From Bacteroidales bacterium (lineage in GTDB: Bacteria > Bacteroidota > Bacteroidia > Bacteroidales > UBA932), in the NCBI GenBank assembly GCA_017625535.1, contig JAGAKR010000006.1, positions 1-57,430 of the forward strand: 57,430 bases of DNA. The letters run 5' to 3'. Position numbers and translations under genes: made by a program. The notes under the pieces were generated by a model. That model was given only the letters and a program-made list of their open reading frames with translations. It was not told the origin of the DNA and made no database searches. Shown here piece after piece: positions 1-7,569 of this stretch (positions are counted from its first letter, which is position 1; each line of letters begins with the position of its first letter).

Positions 1-141
1 GAACTTCGCTGGAAAGCTTCTATGTTACCATTTGCTAAGGGCAAGGAAGTCGTACCTGTGATCTTTGCAAAAAATATAACCAACAAATCCGAATCGAGCC
101 TTACTATTACTCCTGAGGATGTTATGGAATTAATGAAGTAG
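1..141 (+). CDS. C-terminal end of an unidentified protein (partial)
   Basis: An open frame enters from the left edge and ends at a TAG at 139-141, giving the last 46 residues of a protein (starting ELRWKAS, ending DVMELMK). The segment is mixed hydrophobic/polar, with an internal VPVIFAKN stretch and no membrane segment. I do not recognise a family. It stands next to a recombinase remnant on the opposite strand, so it may belong to a mobile-element boundary, but nothing in these residues proves that. That it is a genuine coding end rests on the frame being fully open and on its Bacteroidetes-like codon use. Confidence 0.5.
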   Translation, partial: ELRWKASMLPFAKGKEVVPVIFAKNITNKSESSLTITPEDVMELMK

Positions 142-218
142 GTTTCTAACTCAAAGTTTCTGGTTCTTGGGCAAAAGCTCAATGTTTCCCGTCGATTTTG
201 CCCAAGAATCGACAATAT

Positions 219-476
219 TCAATTCAACTTACTCACCAGATCCGTCAGCATATCATCATCAATATCCCTATACCTGGCGAATGCTCGGCTACCCTCCTTG
301 TGCTCGGACAACTTACCGATTATGTTCGGGTCGGGAGTTTCCTTGTAGAGGTTTCCGATGAAGGTGCGACGGGCGAGGTGGCTGCTTGCAATGTCGCAAA
401 GGCGTTTTTTCTCTTCTTCACGAGTCTTGGGATTGATGAATCCCACACCTCCACCCAACAACAAATTTTTGGCCGC
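219..476 (-). pseudogene. Tyrosine recombinase (integrase) C-terminal remnant
   Basis: The minus frame, open from a TGA at 477-479 to a stop at 219, encodes about 80 residues resembling the C-terminal catalytic part of a phage-type integrase. Visible are HLARRTF (the HxxR box), LSEHKEG at the place of the usual L-x-G-H box, and AFARYRDID carrying the likely nucleophile tyrosine near the end. The N-terminal arm-binding and core-binding domains and the first catalytic arginine are absent, and the only start is a TTG in the middle of the fold. It is therefore a decayed fragment of an integrative element and not a working gene. Known of the family: R-H-R-H-Y catalysis. The identification rests on motif reading alone. 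Confidence 0.6.
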
Positions 477-499
477 TCAACAACAAATGCATATCTTTG
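468..499 (+). promoter_or_regulatory. Bacteroidetes-type promoter of the marR-hdr operon
   Basis: TTTGG at 468-472 (-33 element) is followed after 19 bp by TATCTTTG at 492-499, matching the Bacteroidetes TAnnTTTG -7 box. Transcription would start near 506, about 23 bases before the ATG of the MarR gene. Confidence 0.6.
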
Positions 500-528
500 T
501 ATTTTAGTAAACCGTTTTACTATCTATT

Positions 529-1050
529 ATGATACTTAACAAACAGGTGGGTGTGTTCCTGAATCTGGTGCACAACCGCACAAAACAGTACATTACAGGC
601 ATTTTCCAGCAGCACGGGTTCAATATTACCCCGGAGCAGTTTCTGGTAATGGATGCCCTGTGGGACAATGGAGTGATGTCACAACAGGAGATTGCAACCA
701 ACATAATGAAAGACAAGAACTCTGTTGTAAAACTCATAGACGGGCTTGAGAAAAAGGGACTTGTGAAAAGGGTTGCAGACAAGGCAGACCGCCGCAAGAA
801 CCTTATAGAACTTACAGAGTATGCCTGGGAGATAAAGGATGGGGTTACCGAAGTTGCAATGGATGCCATAAACCATGTAATAAAGGATATTCCTCAGAAT
901 GAGATGTATATATTCATAAAGGTATTGAGCAAAATGGCAGAAAACATGAGTGAGGATACAGACCTACTGGCCCTTGCCGGAAACCACAATGTACAGGAAA
1001 CCGCCAGCCATCCTCTTCCCGATGAAAATACGCCCGATACCCTTTTCTAA
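529..1050 (+). CDS. MarR family transcriptional regulator
   Basis: A 173-residue winged-helix regulator of the MarR type. The DNA-binding helices lie about residues 48-78 (MSQQEIATNIMKDKNSVV), followed by the wing with the family-typical D-x-x-D-R-R pattern at residues 84-89. Flanking helices at both ends would form the dimer interface, and the last 30 residues are polar and possibly disordered. Family members usually repress their own operon and are released by a small ligand or by oxidation. Its stop is 9 bases before the first Hdr-like gene, so it is very likely the first gene of that operon and its regulator. The ligand is unknown. Confidence 0.85.
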   Translation: MILNKQVGVFLNLVHNRTKQYITGIFQQHGFNITPEQFLVMDALWDNGVMSQQEIATNIMKDKNSVVKLIDGLEKKGLVKRVADKADRRKNLIELTEYAWEIKDGVTEVAMDAINHVIKDIPQNEMYIFIKVLSKMAENMSEDTDLLALAGNHNVQETASHPLPDENTPDTLF

Positions 1051-1059
1051 AAGACAATT

Positions 1060-1755
1060 ATGGGAAAACTATACGATAAACTTACACAGGATTACAGGAT
1101 AAAGGAGGGCCTCAAAGCCTGTATCAACTGCGGAACCTGCACTGCAATATGCCCTGCTGCAGAGTTCTACAAGTATGATCCCCGCAAAATAGTGGACATT
1201 GTCCAGAGCAAGGATGATGAGGAGATTGAAAAACTGCTCAAGAGCGAGACCATCTGGTACTGCGGAGAGTGCATGTCGTGCCTCACAAGATGCCCACGCA
1301 AGAATGCCCCGGGACTTGTGATAATGGCCCTGCGCAACCTCTCAATGGAACTGGGCTACTTTGCAGAGAGTGAGAAAGGGCGCCAGCAGTATGCCCTAAC
1401 CAAAATAATGAGTGAGAACATCCTCAACTACGGCTATTGCGTATATGCCCGCACCTTCAAATCTGAAGACCACCCCGAGGCAGGCCCTGTATGGGAGTGG
1501 ATAGAACAGAATATGGAGGATGTATATGAGCGCAACGGTGCCAACCTGGATGGCGAAGGCCCCGGAGCCCTGAGGAAAATCCCCCAGGCAGATCTGGATG
1601 ACCTGAAGAGGATCTTTGACCACACAGGTGCCACAGCCCGCATAGAGACCATAAACAAATATTCAATGGAGAAAGCCAAGGAGATGGGCCTTACTCCCGA
1701 CGAGTATTTCCGCCATGTATTCAACGACACAGAAAAAGACCATTTGAACCAATAG
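1060..1755 (+). CDS. Heterodisulfide reductase subunit C-like 4Fe-4S protein
   Basis: A 231-residue soluble electron carrier. Two complete CxxCxxCxxxCP motifs (Cys 21/24/27/31 and 68/71/74/78) should hold two [4Fe-4S] clusters, as in HdrC of methanogens. The C-terminal 100 residues are helical and lack further cysteines, making the protein longer than a minimal HdrC. It sits directly before the HdrB-like gene (5-base gap), the order found in hdrCB pairs, so it probably passes electrons between the flavin subunit (HdrA-like) and HdrB-like subunit. Bacteroidales do not make coenzyme M/B heterodisulfide, so the natural substrate of the complex is unknown. Alternative: subunit of a succinate/fumarate-reductase-like enzyme, disfavoured by the neighbours. 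Confidence 0.8.
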   Translation: MGKLYDKLTQDYRIKEGLKACINCGTCTAICPAAEFYKYDPRKIVDIVQSKDDEEIEKLLKSETIWYCGECMSCLTRCPRKNAPGLVIMALRNLSMELGYFAESEKGRQQYALTKIMSENILNYGYCVYARTFKSEDHPEAGPVWEWIEQNMEDVYERNGANLDGEGPGALRKIPQADLDDLKRIFDHTGATARIETINKYSMEKAKEMGLTPDEYFRHVFNDTEKDHLNQ

Positions 1756-1760
1756 GAATT

Positions 1761-2828
1761 ATGATATATCAGGGAAAACAAAAGATTTGGAGTGATTATC
1801 AGAAGGAGATTCCCGATGACCATTACTTTTACGTACGCAGCTGCATACGCCAGAACCTTTTTCCGGCAAGTGAGAAGACCTTCCTGGACATTACCCGCAA
1901 TAAATTGGGAAAGGATTTCTTTGAAACCGAGCACCATACCACCTGCGGAGGAATTGCCTACCACTGCGATGCAATCCCCCAGGAGACCTCAATGACCATC
2001 ATTGCAAGGCAGTTTGCCCTTATGCACAAATATGGTTATGAGAACTATGTATGCTCCTGCATCACCTCATTCGGACTCTATACAGAGACCCTTGAGACCT
2101 GGCACGAGTTCCCGGAACTGGAGGCCAAGATTGCAGACAACCTCTGGAAAACCTGCAAACTGGAGTTTGCCAAACCCAAATACCTGGCCCACGCCAGCGA
2201 CATAATATACAAATTCAGGAATCTGATTGCCGCACAGGCAAAATACAAACTCATAAACAAGAAGACCGGCCAACCGCTTAAGGTTGTGGAGCACATAGGG
2301 TGCCACTACGGCAAAATGTTCCCAAGCAAGAGTGTGGGCGGAGCAGAATACCCATACGTACTTGCCGGTATGATAGAGGCGTGGGGAGGTGAAGTTATAG
2401 ACTATCCCGAAAGGAGACACTGCTGCGGATACGGCTTCCGCCAGTATCACGTAAGGAGCAACCGCGGTTACTCACTTTCAAACACCCACAAGAAGTTTGA
2501 GAGTATGGAACCGTACAAGCCCGATATGATAATCACCAATTGTCCGGGATGCCCTTACTTCCTCGACCGCTGGCAATATGTAATTTCAGAACTTGAAGGG
2601 AAGACCTACGGAGAAAACGGTCACGGAATACCTGTTTTCACATACGAAGAGGTTGCCGGACTGGTTATGGGATACAATCCTTGGGACCTTGGTCTGCAGA
2701 TGCATCAGGTTGGACCTGAACCTGTTCTGGACAAGATGGGGATACCTTACAATCCGGAAGACAAATACAAGGGCCCATACGGAAAAGATATCGGCAGGCC
2801 GGAACTTCCAAGTTGCGGATGTCTGTAG
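1761..2828 (+). CDS. Heterodisulfide reductase subunit B-like CCG-domain protein
   Basis: A 355-residue soluble protein with the CCG signature that binds the noncubane [4Fe-4S] clusters in HdrB. The second motif is clear: Cys181, a 39-residue spacer, Cys221-Cys222, 38 residues, then Cys261-x-x-Cys264. The N-terminal half carries Cys62, Cys69, Cys98 and Cys100, possibly a degenerate first CCG motif. In methanogens this subunit is the disulfide-cleaving site; by analogy this one would reduce a disulfide or transfer electrons onward. The tail ends in PSCGCL, adding two cysteines. It overlaps no neighbour; 50 bases separate it from the HdrA-like gene. The substrate is not inferable from the sequence. 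Confidence 0.8.
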   Translation: MIYQGKQKIWSDYQKEIPDDHYFYVRSCIRQNLFPASEKTFLDITRNKLGKDFFETEHHTTCGGIAYHCDAIPQETSMTIIARQFALMHKYGYENYVCSCITSFGLYTETLETWHEFPELEAKIADNLWKTCKLEFAKPKYLAHASDIIYKFRNLIAAQAKYKLINKKTGQPLKVVEHIGCHYGKMFPSKSVGGAEYPYVLAGMIEAWGGEVIDYPERRHCCGYGFRQYHVRSNRGYSLSNTHKKFESMEPYKPDMIITNCPGCPYFLDRWQYVISELEGKTYGENGHGIPVFTYEEVAGLVMGYNPWDLGLQMHQVGPEPVLDKMGIPYNPEDKYKGPYGKDIGRPELPSCGCL

Positions 2829-2878
2829 GGCCGCAAAACTGTCGGGAAGAAGAGCTTATAAACTGAAAATTTGGAGAA

Positions 2879-3901
2879 ATGAAAAATATAGTTGTAATTG
2901 GAGGTGGTCCCAGCGGACTTGAGGCAAGTGCCAACCTGCATAAAATGGGCTACAATGTAATTCTGGTGGAAAAGTCCCCAGCCCTTGGAGGTCACCTGGC
3001 CAAATGGGACAGGCTGTTTCCGCAAGGCATCCCTGCAAAGGATGTGCTGGAGGGGATGATATCCAATATAAACGGAGTCAAATATTTCCTTAATGCAAAT
3101 GTGCAGAGCATAAACGCCCTTGGAAAATCATATAATGTCATTCTGGACAACGGCATTACCGTACTGGCGGATGCAGTCCTTTTTGCCACCGGTTTTGACC
3201 TCTTTAAAGCGGAGAAGAAAGAGGAATACGGATACGGCATTTACGAAAGGGTAATTACCAATGCAGACCTTGAGAACTGGTTCAGGACAAAAGAGGACAG
3301 CAGAGTTGCAAACAATCCCAAAAGGATAGGTTTTGTACACTGCGTGGGTTCAAGGGATGAGAAGGCCGGCAACAGATACTGCTCCAAAGTATGCTGTGCA
3401 ACCGCTGTAAAACAGGCCTGCGAGATAAAACAGGAGTTCCCGGATGCAGAGGTGTTCTGCTTCTATATGGACCTTAGAATGTTTGGAAGGGGTTACGAAG
3501 ACCTCTATCTTTCTGCGCAAAAAGAATACGGAGTAAGATTCATCCGAGGAAGGGTTTCAGAAGTGGCTGAAAACATAAACAAGGAACTTGTTGTAAAGGC
3601 AGAGGACACTCTCAGCGGCAAACCTATCAAAGTTACTTTGGACCTGCTGGTACTTATGGCCGGAATGCAGAATTGCAGTGCCGGAGCAAAGGTTGCCGGC
3701 CAGATAGGAGTTGCCGGAATGGAAACAGACGGATTCTTTGAAACAAAAGACACCATATATTCGCTTCAGCAGAGCAACAAACCGGGAGTTTTCTTTGCAG
3801 GAGCCTGCACAGGCCCCAAGACTCTTCCCGACAGCCTTCACGAGGCCCGTGCCGCTGCCCTGGCCATCCACAACTACCTTCAGGAGGGTGAAAAAAGATG
3901 A
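2879..3901 (+). CDS. Short HdrA-like FAD-binding oxidoreductase
   Basis: A 340-residue flavoprotein with an N-terminal dinucleotide-binding fold (GGGPSG at residues 8-13), a second FAD contact ATGFD at 103-107, and the HdrA-typical cysteine cluster HCVGSRD...YCSKVCC (Cys155, 168, 172, 173). It matches the FAD core of HdrA but lacks the ferredoxin-like inserts and C-terminal 4Fe-4S region that bring full HdrA to about 650 residues. A C-terminal GACTGPKTLPDS segment closes the FAD site. It is presumably the flavin entry point of the complex encoded here. Its TGA overlaps the ATG of the next gene (ATGA), implying translational coupling. Whether it can bifurcate electrons cannot be read from the sequence. 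Confidence 0.8.
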   Translation: MKNIVVIGGGPSGLEASANLHKMGYNVILVEKSPALGGHLAKWDRLFPQGIPAKDVLEGMISNINGVKYFLNANVQSINALGKSYNVILDNGITVLADAVLFATGFDLFKAEKKEEYGYGIYERVITNADLENWFRTKEDSRVANNPKRIGFVHCVGSRDEKAGNRYCSKVCCATAVKQACEIKQEFPDAEVFCFYMDLRMFGRGYEDLYLSAQKEYGVRFIRGRVSEVAENINKELVVKAEDTLSGKPIKVTLDLLVLMAGMQNCSAGAKVAGQIGVAGMETDGFFETKDTIYSLQQSNKPGVFFAGACTGPKTLPDSLHEARAAALAIHNYLQEGEKR

Positions 3902-4227
3902 TTATGGGAAAATTCGGATTTGCCTTGAGCCCCAGTTCCAGAATCAATCTGGACGAAGTAGACAAAGTAAAATTTGCAAAACTGGTTGAAATTGAGCCGG
4001 ATGTACTCAAATGTATGGCATGTGGAAGCTGCACCGCCAGCTGCACTGCCGGAAAATTTGTAAAGACCAGCATGCGCAGCGCCATCCTGGCCCTCCAGAA
4101 CGGAAAAAATGAGGACGCAATAAACTTCCTCAAGGGATGCCTTCTGTGCGGCAAATGCACAATGGTATGCCCAAGGGCCATAAACACACGCCATTTGATA
4201 ATTTCAATACTCAAAGTATATCAATAA
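3898..4227 (+). CDS. Second HdrC-like dicluster ferredoxin
   Basis: A 109-residue protein with two CxxCxxCxxxC motifs (Cys 39/42/45/49 and 81/84/87/91) that should bind two [4Fe-4S] clusters. It overlaps the HdrA-like gene by four bases. Two in-frame starts exist (3898 and 3904); the first gives the coupled ATGA junction. It is shorter than the HdrC copy at 1060-1755 and may serve as the dedicated link between the HdrA-like flavoprotein and the membrane protein encoded next. Having two unlike HdrC proteins in one operon suggests two electron exits. Confidence 0.8.
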   Translation: MIMGKFGFALSPSSRINLDEVDKVKFAKLVEIEPDVLKCMACGSCTASCTAGKFVKTSMRSAILALQNGKNEDAINFLKGCLLCGKCTMVCPRAINTRHLIISILKVYQ

Positions 4228-4238
4228 GTTACGATGAA

Positions 4239-4278
4239 GTCGTATCACGATTGTACTTGTAGTCGTGTCACGATTGTA
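4239..4278. repeat. Tandem repeat of 23-bp period with palindromic core
   Basis: Two copies of GTCGTrTCACGATTGTA (4239-4255 and 4262-4278) differ at one base and are spaced by exactly 23 bp. The second contains the perfect inverted repeat TCGTGTCACGA and the units are linked by ATTGTACT. It fills the gap before the membrane Hdr-like gene. A second array of 23-bp period lies at 44851-44896. Confidence 0.7.
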
Positions 4279-4289
4279 AAATAAATATT

Positions 4290-6212
4290 ATGAGAGAAAG
4301 GATTGCCGGTGGATATGATGATTTTGTGATTCCCTTTATGGTGGGAATGGCATTCATCTTCATCTACCTTTTCATAGCACTTATAAGGCTGTTCACACAC
4401 ATCCCTCCAAAAGACAGGATAAAGTTCTTCAAATCTCTGGTGAACCCTAAAATACTCTACAAAGACTGCAGGGACATTCTGTTGGACTGTCTGCTACACG
4501 TAAAGATATTCAAACGCAACCTGCTGCTGGGATATATGCACGCCAGCATTGCATTCGGCTGGTTCATGCTCATTGTGGTGGGGCATATAGAGATGTGGCT
4601 CTATGTTCCTCAGAGGAACGGCCTCCTCTACTACCCTGTATTCTTCAGATATTTTGTAAAACAGGAAGGAGACCTTACCATTAAAGGTGCATTCTTCTTC
4701 TTCCTTATGGACTTCTTCCTCCTTATGGTGCTCAGCGGAGTGGGACTTGCAATGTACAAGAGGTTCCGCTCAACTGCACTTGGAATGAGACGTACCACAA
4801 AGCCCTGCTTTGCAGACCGCGTGGCCCTTGCCTGTCTGTGGAGCATTTTTCCGTTAAGGCTTCTTGCAGAGAGTTTTACAGCCGGAATTGCCGGAGGAAG
4901 TTTCCTTACCAAACCAATGTACTGGCTCTTCAACAACTTCCTCAGCAACGATGCCCACATCCTTCCTACCTGGTGGGCCTACTCCACCGCATTGGGACTC
5001 TTCTTCCTGGCCCTGCCATTCAGCAGATATATGCACATTCCTACAGAGGCATTCCTCATCCTGCTGCGCAACGCCGGACTTAAAGTAACCAAACCCCGCA
5101 AAGGATTCGCAGAAGCGGAGATCTATTCCTGCTCAAGTTGCGGAATATGTATAGATGCCTGCCCAATGAACATCCAGAAAAAGAACCTTCCGTTCTCATC
5201 TGTATATTTCATAAGGTTCCTCCGCCGCCACAATACAAGGAAAATCAACCAGATATCAGACAAATGCCTGATGTGCGGCAAGTGCGTGGCCCTCTGCCCG
5301 GTGGGCATTGAATCCTGCGGAATAAAGAGGGCTCAGAGGGCAACACTTTACAACGACATCAAACACGACTACACATACCTGCACCAGGCCCATCATACTC
5401 CCGACAGCCCTGCGCATCCCCTTCCAGGCACCCAGGCCGCCACAGGCACATCTGCCGCCACAGGCACTCTTTCTGCATCAGTACAGGCTGATGCAAAATT
5501 GTCGGGAAGAGGAACTGCCTCTGAAAAGGTACTTTACTTTGCAGGGTGCATGACCCACCTTACCCCTTCTGTAATTAAGAACCTTACCGGGATTTTTGAA
5601 TCGTCGGGAACAGAATATGTATTCGCAGACAAGGATGGCGGGGTATGCTGCGGAAGGCCGCTGATACTTGCCGGAAGGGAAGATGCTGCAAAAGAGGTGA
5701 TTGCAAGGAACACCGAACTTATCCGGAACAGCGGATGCAAAAAAGTGGTCCTCTCCTGTCCTATCTGCCTTAAAGTGCTTAAAGAGGAGTATAACCTTAA
5801 AGGGATTGAACTTGTACACCATACACAGTTCATAAACACTCTGCTGGAGCAGGGAAAGATAAAAGTTTCACCAACTGCCGGCAGTATGGTATACCACAAC
5901 CCTTGCGAACTTGGCAGAGGATGCGGAATCTACAAGGAGCCGCTTAATGTGCTCCAGCAGTTGGGAGAACTTAAGAAGGCTGCAAAAGAGGGCAAGGAGA
6001 GCATCTGCTGCGGAGGAAGCCTTGGCAGCCTTACCCTCAATTACGAAGACCGCGGCAAGATTACACAAGGCTCGCTTGCGGCACTTACCATAAATGATCC
6101 GCAGAAGATAATAACTGCCTGCCCGCTATGCCTTAAAACCTTTGCAGACAAGGCAGACAGGCCGGTTATGGACATTGCCCAAATTGTAAACGAGAACATT
6201 TGTCAAAAATAG
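4290..6212 (+). CDS. Membrane HdrE/HdrD-like fusion: quinone-linked iron-sulfur oxidoreductase
   Basis: A 640-residue protein. Residues 1-260 hold about five membrane segments (for example 13-35, 80-104, 132-156, 225-246) resembling the cytochrome b/NarI-like HdrE part. Two 4Fe-4S motifs follow (Cys 281/284/287/291 and 326/329/332/336), then an Ala/Thr/Gly-rich linker (about 365-412), then an HdrD-type CCG domain (415-636) with FAGC, GVCCG at 451-455, SCPIC, NPCE, CCGG and CPLC. This architecture resembles DsrK/HdrD fused to its membrane partner and probably exchanges electrons between menaquinone and the soluble Hdr-like proteins encoded upstream. The 62-base gap carries a tandem repeat. Direction of electron flow is not determined by the sequence. 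Alternative label: glycolate-oxidase-F-like or nitrate-reductase-gamma fusion. Confidence 0.75.
   Translation: MRERIAGGYDDFVIPFMVGMAFIFIYLFIALIRLFTHIPPKDRIKFFKSLVNPKILYKDCRDILLDCLLHVKIFKRNLLLGYMHASIAFGWFMLIVVGHIEMWLYVPQRNGLLYYPVFFRYFVKQEGDLTIKGAFFFFLMDFFLLMVLSGVGLAMYKRFRSTALGMRRTTKPCFADRVALACLWSIFPLRLLAESFTAGIAGGSFLTKPMYWLFNNFLSNDAHILPTWWAYSTALGLFFLALPFSRYMHIPTEAFLILLRNAGLKVTKPRKGFAEAEIYSCSSCGICIDACPMNIQKKNLPFSSVYFIRFLRRHNTRKINQISDKCLMCGKCVALCPVGIESCGIKRAQRATLYNDIKHDYTYLHQAHHTPDSPAHPLPGTQAATGTSAATGTLSASVQADAKLSGRGTASEKVLYFAGCMTHLTPSVIKNLTGIFESSGTEYVFADKDGGVCCGRPLILAGREDAAKEVIARNTELIRNSGCKKVVLSCPICLKVLKEEYNLKGIELVHHTQFINTLLEQGKIKVSPTAGSMVYHNPCELGRGCGIYKEPLNVLQQLGELKKAAKEGKESICCGGSLGSLTLNYEDRGKITQGSLAALTINDPQKIITACPLCLKTFADKADRPVMDIAQIVNENICQK
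5436..5467 (+). repeat. 18-bp in-frame repeat in the HdrD linker
   Basis: GCCGCCACAGGCAC occurs at 5436-5449 and again at 5454-5467, an 18-bp period encoding AATGTS-AATGTL in the flexible linker between the ferredoxin and CCG domains. Such a repeat can change length by slippage without shifting frame. Confidence 0.6.
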
Positions 6213-6230
6213 CAAAATAGCGTACTTTTG
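6199..6230 (+). promoter_or_regulatory. Promoter of the cysteate synthase-like gene
   Basis: TTTG at 6199-6202 and TACTTTTG at 6223-6230 are separated by 20 bp and match the Bacteroidetes -33/-7 boxes. The -33 box lies inside the last codons of the upstream gene. Predicted start of transcription is near 6237, 16 bases before the ATG, so the PLP enzyme has its own promoter independent of the Hdr operon. Confidence 0.6.
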
Positions 6231-6252
6231 TGCGCTTAAAAAACTAAAGATA

Positions 6253-7542
6253 ATGGAGATAAAACCTACTTCCTACAAACTTGAAAACTGCGCAACCGGA
6301 CGCCAGTTCCAGGATGCAACCGGCTGGATGCTTGCAGATCCTGAGCATAAGGACCCTGCATTGGTAAGAGCCGTTTATGAGAAAAAACAGATTGAGTTCA
6401 AGGACAACTCATACGGAATATACAAATTTGCAGACTGGATGCCAATCCAGAGGATGCTTGAGGGCTCCTGCGCCCCTGTAACCTACAAGAGTGAGGCTCT
6501 TGCAAAGGAACTGGGACTTGAGAACCTCTACATCACATTCAGCGGCTGGTGGCCTGAAAAAGGTGCCCAGATGCCAACCTGCTCATTCAAGGAGACCGAA
6601 GCATACTCAGTATGTGCAAGACTTCCAAAAGAGAACAACAGGATTATGGTTGTAGCCTCAGCAGGCAACACCGCAAGGGCATTCGCACAGGTTTGTTCAA
6701 AAAACAACATCCCTGTAGTAATTGCAATCCCTTACGACAACCTCAATGCCCTGTGGTTCCAGGAGCCCCTTAATGATTGCGTGAAGATCATCTGCTCCCC
6801 TGCCGGCACAGACTACTTTGATGCAATTGCCCTTGCTGCAAAACTCAACGGCAGTGCAAGATATATGGAAGAGGGAGGTGCCAAGAATGTTGCCCGCAGA
6901 GACGGTATGGCAACCACAGTCCTTTCAGCAGCACAAGTCATTGGCCGTATTCCCGACAGTTATTTCCAGGCAGTGGGAAGCGGTACAGGAACCATTGCAG
7001 CCTACGAATCAAACTTGAGGCTGATTGCCGACGGACGCTTTGGCAGCCACCTGATGAAACTTATCCCTTCACAGAATATTCCGTTCACCCCTATGTACGA
7101 TGCATTCAAGGCCGACAGCCGTGCACTTCTTCCATTTGACGAGGATGAGGCACGTGTAAAGGCACTTGAGATTGACGCAAAAGTGCTTTCAAACAGAAAA
7201 CCGCCTTACGGCATTGTAGGCGGCCTTTACGATGTGCTCAAGGCTACAGACGGCGATATGCTCCTTGCAACCAACCAGGAACTTGCCGCTGCCTGTGAAC
7301 TTTTTGAGAAGCTGGAGGGCTGCGACATCCACCCTGCAGCAGGTGTAGCGCTCCACTCATTGATGACCGCTGTAAAAGAAGGACTTGTACAAAAGGACGA
7401 CGTAATAATGCTGAACATTACCGGCGGTGGAGAGAAACTCTTCAAAGCAGGACACAAGTGGATTGGTGTGGAGCCACACCTGGTGATGGATGCATCAACC
7501 CCTGCAGAAGAGGTTATTGCAGCAGTTGACAAATTGTTTTAA
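6253..7542 (+). CDS. Cysteate synthase-like PLP enzyme (threonine synthase family)
   Basis: A 429-residue fold-type II PLP enzyme. The Schiff-base lysine is predicted as Lys113 in CSFKETEAY, the place of SFKD in threonine synthase; ASAGNTARA at 135-143 and GSGTGTIAAYE near 243 form the phosphate/glycine loops, and NITGGGEKLF near 395 closes the site. The SFKETEAY box and the WWPEKGAQMPT stretch before it look like cysteate synthase, which makes L-cysteate from O-phosphoserine and sulfite, and not like true threonine synthase, which carries SFKDRG. Cysteate is the head-group precursor of sulfonolipids reported from Alistipes and Odoribacter. The SulP gene 27 bases downstream fits a sulfur/anion role. 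Alternative: an unusual threonine synthase paralogue. Confidence 0.65.
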   Translation: MEIKPTSYKLENCATGRQFQDATGWMLADPEHKDPALVRAVYEKKQIEFKDNSYGIYKFADWMPIQRMLEGSCAPVTYKSEALAKELGLENLYITFSGWWPEKGAQMPTCSFKETEAYSVCARLPKENNRIMVVASAGNTARAFAQVCSKNNIPVVIAIPYDNLNALWFQEPLNDCVKIICSPAGTDYFDAIALAAKLNGSARYMEEGGAKNVARRDGMATTVLSAAQVIGRIPDSYFQAVGSGTGTIAAYESNLRLIADGRFGSHLMKLIPSQNIPFTPMYDAFKADSRALLPFDEDEARVKALEIDAKVLSNRKPPYGIVGGLYDVLKATDGDMLLATNQELAAACELFEKLEGCDIHPAAGVALHSLMTAVKEGLVQKDDVIMLNITGGGEKLFKAGHKWIGVEPHLVMDASTPAEEVIAAVDKLF

Positions 7543-7569
7543 CAGACAGATAAACTTAACCTGAACAAC

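Noticed and set aside
198-539. 113-residue plus-strand frame
   Set aside because: Antisense to the integrase remnant and running into the marR promoter; composition is not protein-like.
4290-6212. Respiratory nitrate reductase gamma subunit or glycolate oxidase iron-sulfur subunit
   Set aside because: The CCG domain fused to the membrane part and the HdrA/B/C neighbours favour an Hdr-type protein.
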